The translations under genes and the position numbers were made by a program. From contig NC_066585.1 of NCBI RefSeq assembly GCF_024323335.1, positions 179,741,149 through 179,805,148 on the forward strand: a DNA stretch of 64,000 nt. Reading direction: 5' to 3'. The stretch's first letter is position 1; each line of letters starts with the position of its first letter. Shown here one piece after another: positions 34,824-45,475 of the stretch. The notes below the pieces were generated by a model. It was not told the DNA's origin. It saw nothing but the letters and a program-made list of their open reading frames with translations, and did not search any database. The stretch comes from Lathyrus oleraceus. Taxonomy: Eukaryota > Streptophyta > Magnoliopsida > Fabales > Fabaceae.

Positions 34824-35755
34824 GAGGCTCTGCAGAAGGTGTTGGATGTGGCATATGTGGATCACGATGTCACTTTGGAGCAATTCGATAGCATTGTTGC
34901 AAACATTACTGCTTGTAACAACCTGAGCTTTTGTGACTCTGACCTCCCTGAGGAGGGAAGAGACCACAACTTGGTATTACATATATCTATGGGTTGTAGA
35001 GACGACGCCATGTCCAATGTACTGGTGGACACCGGGTCATCATTGAACGTATTGCCAAAGTCCACTCTCTCAAAGCTATCATATCAAGGGCCTCCCATGA
35101 GGCAGAGTGGAGTAGTTGTGAAGGCTTTCGATGGGTCTTGCAAAACTGTGATTGGGGAAGTTGACCTCCCAATCAAGATCGGACCAAGCGATTTTCAGAT
35201 TACCTTCCAGGTTATGGATATTCACCCATCATATAGTTGTCTCTTAGGCAGACCATGGATTCACGAGGCAGGCGCCGTGACATCCACCCTACACCAGAAA
35301 TCGAAATTCGTGAAAAACAAGAAGCTGGTGGTGGTAGGGGGAGAAAGGGCTTTCCTGGTTAGCCATTTGTCTTCCTTCTCTTATATAGATGCTGAGGTTG
35401 AAGTTGGAACTCCTTTCCAAGCTTTATCTATTGCTGAGCCTATTGAGAAGAGAACTCCTTCCTTTGCTTCCTACAAAGATGCAAAGTTGGCCATTGAGCA
35501 TGGTGCAACCACTAGTTTAGGGAAAATGATTGAGTTTGAAGACAACGAGTCCCAAGCTGGAATAGGTTTTTCTTCTGGTACTTTCAACAAGCAAGGGTTA
35601 TTCAAGAGTGGAGGTTTCATCCACACTGGTCTAGATGAGGAGGCTGCTGCCGTTTAAGAAGAAGATACAAAGGATTCTGGAAATTTCATCATCCCTGGAG
35701 GGGTCTTCAACAATTGGGTCGCTGTGGATATTCCAACAGTTGTCCATAAGTCAAC
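34824..35755 (+). pseudogene. Protease of element B
   Basis: Same frame as gag. The retropepsin site is VDTGSSLNVLPKS (about 35026-35062), and the second conserved block is SCLLGRPWIH. An in-frame TAA at 35655-35657 lies in the C-terminal extension. The exon ends at 35755 before GTAATA. This extension (NNWVAVD-like) is present in the other Ogre-like copies before the intron. Confidence 0.88.
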
Positions 35756-36018
35756 GTAATAATCACTTTGTTTGAAAACCCTTCTCCCATGCCAAAAGGA
35801 GGAGTGATGACATTGTTGGCGCACAAATACAATGATATTTTCATTCAATAAATTCATGTTAAATGTTTGTTTTTCCATTTATTTTCCCTTTTTGCTTTTG
35901 CATGAAATTGGTGATCACATAAAACCCTAAAAATAGAATAAAATCAATCTTTTCATATGCATAATGATTTTCCTTGTTTGAATTTTAAGAGCTTTTCATA
36001 TCCAAAATCATTATGCAG
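35756..36018 (+). other. Intron between protease and RT of element B (263 bp, GT-AG)
   Basis: Donor GTAATA at 35756 and acceptor TTATGCAG ending at 36018. Splicing joins AC to G, giving one Thr codon, and leads directly into TTG ATC in the RT exon frame. It is phase 2 and the frame matches on both sides. An intron here is a known Ogre trait. Confidence 0.75.
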
Positions 36019-38130
36019 GTTGATCAAACCGATTGAACATAATGACCCAACGCCATCTCCCAATTTTGAATTCCCTGTATTTGAGGCAGAGGAAGACGAT
36101 GTTGAAGAGATTCCTGATGAGATCACCCGACTACTTGAGCATGAAGAGAAGATCATTCAGCCGCATCTTGAGAATTTGGAAACAGTCAACTTGGGGTCTG
36201 AAGATTGTGTGTGAGAGGTAAATATTGGGGCACTCCTGGAAGAATCTGTCAAGAAGGGGTTGATTGAATTGCTACGAGAATATGTTGACGTCCTTGCCTG
36301 GTCATATGAAGACATGCCTAGTCTGGATACTGGTATTGTGCAACATTTCCTACCTTTAAAGCTTGAGTGCGTGCCTATGAAGCAGAAACTCAGAAGAACT
36401 CATCCTGATATGGCAGTGAAGATCAAAGAGGAGGTTCAGAAACAAATTGATGCAGGGTTTCTGGTGACTTCTACATATCCTCAATGGGTGGCCAATATTG
36501 TGCCCGTGCCTAAGAAAGATGGAAAAGTCCGGATGTGTGTGGACTATAGAGACTTGAATAAAGCTAGTCCGAAAGATGATTTCCCTCTACCACATATTGA
36601 TATGTTGGTAGACAATAAGCTAAATTCAAGGTCTTCTCGTTTATGGACGGATTTTCTGGATATAATCAAATTAAGATGGCACCCGAGGATATGGAGAAGA
36701 CAACATTCATCACACATTGGGGAACATTCTGTTATCGAGTGATGCCCTTCGGTTTGAAGAACGCCGGAGCCACGTATCAACGAGCTATGACTACCTTGTT
36801 CCATGATATGATGCACAAGGAGATTGAGGTATATGTTGATGATATGTTTTCTAAGTCGAGAACGGAAGTTGAACATGTAGAGCATTTGTTGAAGCTTTTC
36901 CAACGTTTGAGGAAATATAAGCTTCGTCTGAATCCCAACAAGTGTACATTTGGAGTCCGTTCTGGCAAGTTATTGGGCTTCATTGTTAGTGAAAGAGGTA
37001 TTGAGGTTGATCCTGCAAAGGTCAAAGCAATACAAGAGATGCCTGCGCCCAAAACTGAGAAGCAAGTCCGAGGTTTTCTTGGCCACTTGAATTATATATC
37101 CAGATTCATATCCCACATGACTGCCACATGTGCGCCTACATTCAAGCTCTTCCGGAAAGATCAGTCCCATGATTGGACCGAGGATTGCCAGAAAGCTTTC
37201 AACAGTATTAAAGAATATCTGTCTGAGCCTCCGCTTCTATCTCCGCCTGTAGAGGGAAGACCTTTGATTATGTATTTAACTGTGCTAGAAGATAGTATGG
37301 GTTGTGTCCTTGGTCAGCAAGATGAATCAGGGAAGAAAGAGTATGATATCTACTACTTGAGTAAGAAGTTCACCAATTGTGAGTCTCGATATTCAATGCT
37401 TGAGAAGACATGCTGTGCTTTGGCTTGGGCCGCTAAGCGTTTACGTCAGTATATGTTGAATCATACCACTTGGTTGATATCCAGAATGGACCCAATCAAG
37501 TATATATTTGAGAAGCCTGCTTTAACTTGAAGGATTTCCCGTTGGCAGATGTTGTTATCTGAGTATGATATTGAGTATCGAGCTCAGAAGGCTATTAAAG
37601 GTAGTATCTTGGCTGACCATTTGGCACATCAGCCTATTGAAGATTATCAGTCAGTTCAGTATGACTTCCCGGATGAGGAAATTCTGTATTTGAATGTGAA
37701 AGATTGCGATGAGCCTACACTTGATGAAGGGCCAGAGCCTGGTTCCAGATGGAGTATGGTGTTTGATGGTGTTGTAAATCAGTATGGAAATGGTATTGGG
37801 GCCATGATTATTACTCCTCAGGGCGCGCATATTCCTTTTACAGCAAGGCTAACTTTCAAATGCACGAATAATATGTCTGAGTATGAGGCCTGTATTATGG
37901 GATTGGAGGAATGTATTGATCTAAGGATCAAGCATCTTGATGTATATGGTGATTCGGCCCTCGTTGTTAATCAGATTAAGGGTGAATGGGAAACGAATCA
38001 ACTTGTCCTCATTCCATACAGAGATTATGCGAGGAGGATTTCAATGTTCTTTACTGAGGTTGACTTCCATCATATTTCTCGAGATGAGAATCGGATGGCA
38101 GATGCTCTTGCTACGCTTGCTTCAATGATT
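36019..38130 (+). pseudogene. RT, RNase H and archaeal-type RNase H of element B
   Basis: Begins after the acceptor. A TGA at 36212-36214 follows SEDCV, and a frameshift lies at about 36615-36640, in VDN..FSF of the fingers/palm region. The RT frame then has YVDD near 36831-36842 and runs to a TGA at 37528-37530 before RISRWQM. The first RNase H is near 37250-37530. The archaeal-type RNase H (about 37740-38120) has FTARLTFKCTNNMSEYEAC, GDSALVVNQI and DENRMADALATL. This fused arrangement is characteristic of Tat/Ogre. Confidence 0.9.
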
Positions 38131-39415
38131 GTGGTTAAATTATGGAATGAAGTCCCCAATATCACCGTGATGCGCTTGGACAGACCAGCTCATGTATTTG
38201 CAGTAGAAGAAGTAAAAGATGATAAGTTGTGGTATTATGATATCAAGTGTTTCCTTCAGAGCCAGATTTACCCTCCTGGGGCATCTGTAAAAGATAGGAA
38301 GACTTTGAGGAGATTATTTGATAGTTTCTACCTCAATGGCGAAGTGCTTTACAAAAGAAATTTTGACATGGTTCTGCTCAGATGCGTGGATAGACACGAA
38401 GCAGACCTGTTGATGACTGAGGTCCATGAGGGTTCATTTGGTACTCATTCCAATGGACATGCCATGGCTAGAAAGATGTTGAGAGCAGGCTACTATTGGC
38501 TGACAATGGAGTCTGACTGCTGCAAGTATGTGAAGAAATGCCATAAGTGTCAGATTTATGCGGATAAGATTCATATTCCCCCGACACTTCTGAACGTGAT
38601 TTCATCACCATGGCCTTTCTCCATGTGGGGAATTGACATGATTGGCATGATAGAGCCGAAAGCGTCCAATGGACACAGATTTATTCTCGTAGCAATTGAT
38701 TACTTCACCAAGTGGGTCGAAGTGGCATCATATGCAAATGTGACCAGACAGGTGGTCGTGAAGTTTATCAAGAATCAACTCATATGCCGGTATGGTGTTC
38801 CAGATAAGATCATTACTGATAATAGATCTAACTTGAATAACAAGATGATGAAAGAACTATGTAGTGAGTTCAAGATCGCGCATCATAATTCCTCTCCTTA
38901 TAGACCCAAGATGAATGGGGTTGTTGAAGTTGCTAACAAGAATATCAAGAAAATTATCCAGAAGATGGTTGTTACGTACAAAGATTGGCATGAGATGCTA
39001 CCATTCGCTTTGCATGGAGGCGGTGCTCCCAGTAGAGGTGGAGATCCCATCAATGAGAGTCTTGATGGAGGCCAAGTTGACTGATGCTGAATGGGTTCAG
39101 AGTCGTTATGACCAGCTGAACTTGATAGAAGAAAAGAGATTGACTGCCATGTGCCACGGTCAGTTATATCAGCAGAGGATGAAGAAAGCTTTTGATAAGA
39201 AGGTCAAGCCTCGTGTGTTCCGAGAAGGTGACCTTGTGCTCAAGAAAGTTTTGTCTTTCGCGCCCGATTCCAGGGGCAAGTGGACTCCGAACTATGAGGG
39301 TATGTATGTTGTTAAGAGAGCCTTTTCAGGAGGTGCTTTGATACTTACAACTATGGATGGGGAGGATTTCACTCGTCCTGTGAATTCAGATGCAGTCAAG
39401 AAATACTTCGCCTAA
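38131..39415 (+). pseudogene. Integrase of element B with 62-bp deletion
   Basis: HHCC finger (HEGSFGTH..CHKCQIYADK near 38430-38570), catalytic Asp in AIDYFTKW and ITDNRSN (relatives read DNGSN), and Glu in NGVVEVANK. At about 39017 the sequence passes from LPFALHG straight to MEAVLPVEV. Comparison with A indicates loss of 62 bp between two GCATGG copies, which shifts the frame. The remainder to KKYFA and TAA at 39413-39415 is open in the new frame. Confidence 0.9.
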
Positions 39416-39438
39416 AAAAATAATAACTGAATAGCTCG

Positions 39439-39589
39439 CTAAGTTGAAAACCCGAAAGGGCGGCTTAGGCAAAAATGAGCGTCTCGGTGGATTGAAAACC
39501 CGAAAGGGTGGTCCAGGCAAAAGTTAGAGACATGAAAAATGAATATAGGCATCCCGCTAGATTGAGTACCTCATCCTGGGGCAATCTAG
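39439..39589 (+). repeat. Three tandem structured-RNA units after integrase of B
   Basis: Units at 39439-39468, 39488-39515 and 39557-39589. Outer arms are CTAAGTT/GGCTTAG, TGGATT/GGTCCA and CTAGATT/AATCTAG. The first two enclose CCCGAAAGGG; the third has a different inner loop. Each is followed by GGCAAAA. Confidence 0.75.
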
Positions 39590-42161
39590 GCAAAAATTAG
39601 GGATTTGGAAAGTAACTGCATCCTGACAAGATTTTGTTCTACAACTGTCGTCCGTCAGAGATCCTTGCTCCTTATCAGCCAAAGCTTCAAATACATCGGA
39701 TTCAGAATTGGTGGAGAAATGGTCATTATGTTCAATGTAGCCCTTTTCCAATATATATCACCAATTTCAAATTTGTAAAGATCTATGGAGTCTTGCCATT
39801 CGCAGACTACCATTCTATCAAATAAATTTGAGCCTTTTATCCAATTATTGGCACTCTTATCTGTTTCTATTCAACAAATGTTTTGCATGTTTTGATTAAG
39901 AAAATATCATTGTTTTAAACGATCAAATTTTTTATAATTTGTTTTTAAACAAAGTGAACATTCACAATGACGAAAGGATACTTAGGAGATCCTCAGTGCT
40001 CTCCCAAGGGTGGTACGATCCCCAACAGGGTAAGATTTTTGTCCATATTCCTGGCATGACTGTATCTCCTCCCTCCGGAACCCCTTGTGGTTTATCCTAC
40101 CAAGTGGATTGCTTGTTGAGAATCACCTCTCTTCCCTTCAGCAGAGTAGCAATCTTTCTTCCTCAGCAGCTTGGATCTCTTTGGGCAAGAGCGGTATTTG
40201 GTGGTTGATCCCGATAAATTCTTTATCTCCTCAGATAGATTCCCCAATAGAGTTGTTGGTGTGGTGGACCTTGTCTGTGATAACTCTCGTCCCCAGCTGG
40301 AATGATTGATGATTCATCCCCTGCAGAGTTCTTTGCTTCCTGGTATCTCTGATCCCCAGCAAATTGGATACTCTCCGGTGAACTTGGCTTTCTCTCTTGA
40401 GATGTAGTACCGGGTGGTTGATTCCTGGACCTGGTTGTGTTAGATACGTCTGTTTGTCAGCATACATCATACATAAACCACACATATACATGCATAATTA
40501 TAACATTCAGATATTCATGTTGCATTCTTTGCCATATATCGTTGTTTGTTGTCTCCTGCTATTTGGTGATATATTTCCCCAAGCAAATGTGTGTGTCTGA
40601 TCTCTCCATATAGAGTCAGCTCCATAGGCAGAAAGCGTCTATCTTTTCTTCCATATTCCCCACCGGGTTATATCCTCGTGGATGTTGATTGTTTTTGTTC
40701 CTTCCCAACACATATATTGGGATGGTTTTCCCGATTGAGTTATATCCTCACTGGGACAAGTCTTGATTTGGTGTGCCTATCTAGTTTGATCCTAGATAGG
40801 TCTCTTGAGACTCTTTTCCTGTTTCCCCATGGTAAATGAATAATTTCTCAATAATTAGTAATTATTATCCCCGGCGGAGTCTGTGTTTCTCTACCCTCAT
40901 ACCGGTAGTTGTAAACCCTATTTCTTCCCTTTTTGCAGAGTAACTATTTTTGCTCATCTTTAATTGGTGACAGTTATCTTCATCCAGTATTCGGTGATGA
41001 TATCCCCTCATCTGCTTGGATAATTGCCCTGATTACGCAATTTATCCCCAGCGGGTCATCTCTCGTCTACCTTGTTGTTGTTGGTAACAATTGTTTCTCT
41101 CCTGAATTGGTCATCATTATATACCTAGTTTCGGTATCCCGATGCCTTTTCTTTTCGGTCGATTTATCCTTTATTAACCTAGTAACCGGTTTTGGATAAT
41201 CGTCCATGCGAGTATATTATCTATGTTCTGACGGTAATAGATAGTATATCTCATGCACTCTCGGGTCTGAAGCCTTTTGTTCTCCCCCAGTTGAGTAAGA
41301 TTCGTATCCCCTTTGCGGAGTCGAATGTCCATCCTATAATCGAGTTTGCTTTTAGCCCTCTTTTGGATGATGAGTGTCTTGGGAATATTCCCCAATTCAC
41401 GCCTTGGTTGGTCACCTATTATATGCCCAGTAACCGGTATCCCTGGTGTTCCTCCCTTTCTGCTCCCTATTATGACTTTTGTCCCCGGTGGAGTCAGGTT
41501 TTCCTGAGTTGAAATATACCTTTTTAGGTCTTCCTCAGATGTTTCGGAGTTTGGATATCTCTCACCCTTATATCGGTCTTAGATGTTCACTTCTTCCCGA
41601 GCATGTTGTATCTCTGACCCTTATGTCGGTGTTCATATCACATGTCTTATTGAGCTTGTTACCCAGTAACCGGTAACACCTCATCTCGCTGCTTCCCCAG
41701 GAGAGTCTTTTTAGACACCCCCAGCGAGGTCCCTTGGTGAATTGTTTTTGTCCGGATTTCTATCCGAAGTATCCGTTGTGGAGAGTTTTGATGTATTGGC
41801 ATATTCCCCAATACGGGCATCTTCGAGTCAGCTCGAGTCTTTCCATTGGTTTATTCCCTTTGGAATTCTGCTCCCCAAACTTTGAGTCGTGCCCTTCTCA
41901 TGCATTTCTTTCTTATCCTCATAAGAGTCCCCAGGATTTTGTCCTATGGAATGTATCACTCATATAGATTGTCAGTGTCTCCTGATTTTCTTTACTACTT
42001 TGTGGACACATATCCCCACAGAGTGTTACCATTTTGCATACATACATTTGCATCATGAGGTCTCTTAGGGACCAAAATTTGTCTCTTTGTTATTATTTAA
42101 GCCCATTCTAACTCGTCGAGACGAAGATTTTAACCTTCACTTCTCCGGCCAGAATGACCTT
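39590..42161 (+). repeat. Long 3' UTR of B with degenerate CCCC-AGYRG repeats
   Basis: About 2.6 kb without a protein signal. Phrases like TCCCCAGCGGAGT, ATATCCTC and CGGTAT recur at irregular spacing (for example near 40010, 40320, 40860, 41045, 41470, 41690), as in an eroded tandem array. Short frames here on both strands are not called. Confidence 0.6.
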
Positions 42162-42174
42162 AAATAGGGGCATC
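42162..42174 (+). other. Polypurine tract of element B
   Basis: AAATAGGGGCATC directly precedes the TGTAAGACCCC start of the right LTR. Confidence 0.7.
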
Positions 42175-44177
42175 TGTAAGACCCCAATTTTGACCCTAAG
42201 ATCCCTCATGGCATCATAACATTGCATTTGCATTGCCTCAAGGATCTTTAGCATCTTGGTTCCCTTTGCCTTTGGGTGGGACTCCTTGTGATTGGTTTGA
42301 GATCACCAAGCATGCTTGAATTATACATCATTGTTTCTCTTACTTTTGTTTACTAACCAAAAGCACAAAAATATGTCACTAACATCTTTTGTTTGAAGCT
42401 TGAGTATCATCCAAGACACCTTGTGGGTTCTATTTAGAGGATCAGTCAACACAAGGGAATGGCTTGAGATACTTCTAACAGGTTCAAATGGGGTCTATTC
42501 GTCAGTCAAAACGTTAATCTTGAAGGAGCAAAAGTTTGTTCATGAGTTGTCATGCTCGCTAGGCGAAGCCCACGTGTTAAAAAAAAAAGAACGAAAAAAT
42601 AAATAAATAATAAATAAATAAATAAAATATAACAGAATTTTTTTGGACTTGGGCCTCTCTCATTTGAGCCCACAGGTCCACAATAATCAAGTTATAAATT
42701 CAGTGTTTCAGTGAAACAAATTTTCATTCTATTCCTATTACCCTGGCAGGAAAAATACAGTGAGAGAAGAGCTAACAGAGTTCAGAGCAACCTCCGGACA
42801 CTGAAGGGAACTCATCGGCAAAGAACCAGTTCTGCCTCTTATAAACCCTGAGGTTATTCTGTAAACCCCGGTGCAATCCAATTTCATTCAATCTCTCTAA
42901 TCAGGTTTGCCTTATTCCCATTACTTTATGCTTTTAATTTGAATGCTCTGAATGTATGAGGTATTATGGGTGAATTTGATACCCTTTTGATGCATGTGTT
43001 TGACAAGAGGTTTAGGCCTCCTAACCTTTGTTGCTTTTTGTGAATTTTAATGGCATGATTCATGTGGTTACATTTTCAGTTGGGGGCAACTCTTGATTAC
43101 CCTATCCTGTTTGCTCTAACCTGTTTTGTGTTTGTTATGGCATTGTTTTCTCCTAATTCTGTCATATTACTCTAACCTGTTTGTTGAGTTTTTGTGAGGG
43201 CTCACATACTCTTGCAGAGATGGCTTGCCTGGTGTTCCACTTTATTTGTGGGATACCACCTGGAGGTTTATTCCGATTACCTGTACTGACTCACTTTCTT
43301 TGATGGTGCTAGCTTGGAAGAGTCTTTGGGTTTCTTATTTATCTAATTACTGTTACTTCAGATCTTTATCCGTACGGTAGATCTCTCGATCCCTTTACTT
43401 TTCCCGCATGTTACCGATTTCTTAGGTTTCGTATAGACTCTCGTGGCATGTCATTTAAGGTAACACGGTTCCTTCATCTAGGACTGCCTTTTTGCATGAG
43501 CATCCCTAAACACCCCAAACTCATTGATTTTTCTTCTCCTAAGAACACGTTATCTCCTTCTACTACAGCTGAGTAAGTCTCCAAAGGTCAAGCATCCGGT
43601 AGATTTCGTAGTAACATCGTTCAACCCTTACCCCATAGGTGGTCGAACTACGTTTAGCTCTGATTTTCATCCCAGATGAGATACGTAGGCATAAGACGCG
43701 ATGTCTTAGCGAGCACACTCCTCTTTAACCCATAGGTGGCCGAGCAACGAAGACTCTGATTCTCAGATTCAGATGGGATACGTATGCAGTGGATGCGACA
43801 TCCGTGCAAGTCATTTTCTTTTGACCCTTCTTTTAGTAAGTAGTACATTAGATAAACATACACGCTTTTCTCATCCCTTCAATCATCTTTGCACAAATAA
43901 ATTTTCACAAAAAACAACAACCTTTGCAACAAATGTGAAAAGGGCTCCCTAGGAGTACCTAGGATGTTTTGGGTGCCTAACACCTTCCCATTGCATAACC
44001 AACCCCGTTACCCAGATCTCTGACATTTTTACTAGTTTTTTATTTGATAAAACTTTTAGGTTTTTATTCGCTTTCTAACCATCCCTTTGGGTAAATAGAA
44101 GTGCGGTGGCGACTCGACTTGTATGATTTACCTTGGATTTAGTCAATATCTCTAATGGTAACGAATACCCCGCTACA
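42175..44177 (+). repeat. Right LTR of element B, 2003 bp
   Basis: TGTAAGACCCC..CCGCTACA, matching the split left LTR. It carries a TATA box at 42693-42699, TGCTCGCTAGGCGAA at 42553-42567, the GGTGCC..AACACC hairpin block at 43972-43989, and GGTGGCGACTC at 44105-44115. Unlike a normal 3' LTR, it is followed by a PBS. Confidence 0.95.
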
Positions 44178-44669
44178 GAAAAGTGGCGACTTTGCTGGTG
44201 ACGAAACATCCTAGTGGGTTTTACCTACTTTTCATATTTGTTGTATTGTATTGTATATTTTTTTTGTGACATATTTTTGTGCAATTTGGGATCACTGTAT
44301 TGTATGTAATGATTGAATTGTTTGAATATTAATTCCTTGTATGCTTGGTGATCTTTGTGAGATGAGTTCTATACCCGGACTCGAGTGCACTTAGGATAGG
44401 AGAATGGCGTAGTCTTGTCGACTTGTGTGGAGTTATTCCTTAGCAAGTTGACTTGCAAGTCCATTCACTTGGTGGAGGTTATGTTGGGATCAATAATGTC
44501 ACACAAGAAAGTTGTGGTTAGACATTACTCTTTCCATTATGGACCTTAGAAGCCAAGGACCTTAGTTTACCAAGCCCATCTTGGCCTATTCTTAGGATGT
44601 AGTGCGAAAGTCGTTCAAGTGTAAGATTTGATACGATTGTTACGCGATACTACACTCATAAGAGTCTCT
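44178..44669 (+). mobile_element. Second partial B internal region: PBS and 5' leader
   Basis: Repeats the sequence at 29791-30279 (PBS with two changes, then the leader) up to AGAGTCTCT. There it stops abruptly, and minus-strand protease of A begins. It is the remnant of a tandem LTR-internal-LTR-internal array truncated by deletion. Confidence 0.85.
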
Positions 44670-45475
44670 TCGCGAACTTCACTATTGATCATTGCCACCT
44701 GGTTGCCAAAAATATGGCCAGCACTGGTGAACGTTTCTTCTACAGAAGGAATCTGCTCTTTGTCGTGTTGGTTACCGGTTTCATTTGATAACGTGTTGTA
44801 CCCTAAACCAAACTTGTCCCGCTTCTCTCGCACTTCCACCACTTTGCCTCAGTCTTGAGCATTTTCACTTTCCATAACAGCCTTAGCTCCTTGCCACGAG
44901 GCCATGGACGGTCCTGATTTCGGGGTCTCCAACGTCTGCTAGACGACCATCATATTTACCACTTCCAAAGATTGGAATGGTGTCTCGGTTATCTCTCCAT
45001 CCACCTCGATATACCGGAAAGATGTTAAGTGGCTAACCAAGACATCCTCCTTTCCTCCAATCACAATCATCTTATCGTTTGTAATGAATTTTAGCTTTTG
45101 ATGTAAAGTGGAAGTGACGGCGCCTACAGAGTGAATCCATGGTCTCCCAAGTAGGCAACTATAATTGGGATGTATGTCCATAACCTGGAATGTGATATTG
45201 AAAATAGTTGGGCCTATTTTGATCAGTAAGTTAACCTCCCCTATCACTACTCGTCTTGAGCCATCAAATTCCTTTACAATTAGAGTGTTAGGCTTCATAT
45301 TCATCCCTTCCATTGGTAGTTTTATCAAAGTGGTCTTCGGCATGATGTTCAGTGAGGAACCTGTGTCTACTAATACCCTTGATAGTATAGTGTCTATGCA
45401 TTTCAAGGAGATATGTAGGGCTTTGTTATGGTTCTTTCCCTCGATCGGCAATTCATCATCATTAAACCCCAAAAA
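44670..45475 (-). pseudogene. Protease of element A, C-terminus lost
   Basis: Open from 45472 to about 44939, with retropepsin VLVDTGSSLNIMPK and SCLLGRPWIHSVGAV. A frameshift near 45475 separates it from gag. Further coding (EKRDKFGLGYN) continues toward 44670 through a stop near 44940 and ends at the B junction. The usual C-terminal extension and intron donor are missing. Confidence 0.88.

Larger units (their letters stand above)
28476..44669 (+). mobile_element. Ogre-like element B, main part, ending in a tandem LTR plus partial leader
   Basis: Continues the left LTR (28476-29790), then PBS, 5' leader, ORF1, gag, protease, intron, RT, two RNase H domains, integrase, hairpin repeats, long 3' UTR and right LTR (42175-44177). 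After the right LTR the PBS and 5' leader occur again for about 490 bp (44178-44669), and then element A resumes. It is inserted in A. The LTRs differ by roughly 3% by eye; several stops, one frameshift and a deletion make it dead. Confidence 0.9.

Noticed and set aside
39590..42060. Many short plus-strand frames in the 3' UTR of B
   Set aside because: Low-complexity, repeat-like DNA with no homologous protein and no conservation with A or D.
44178..44182. gaaaa after the right LTR of B as partner of the gaaag target duplication
   Set aside because: These bases belong to the PBS-proximal sequence GAAAAGTGGCGAC, followed by hundreds of bases of B leader, so they are not flanking DNA.
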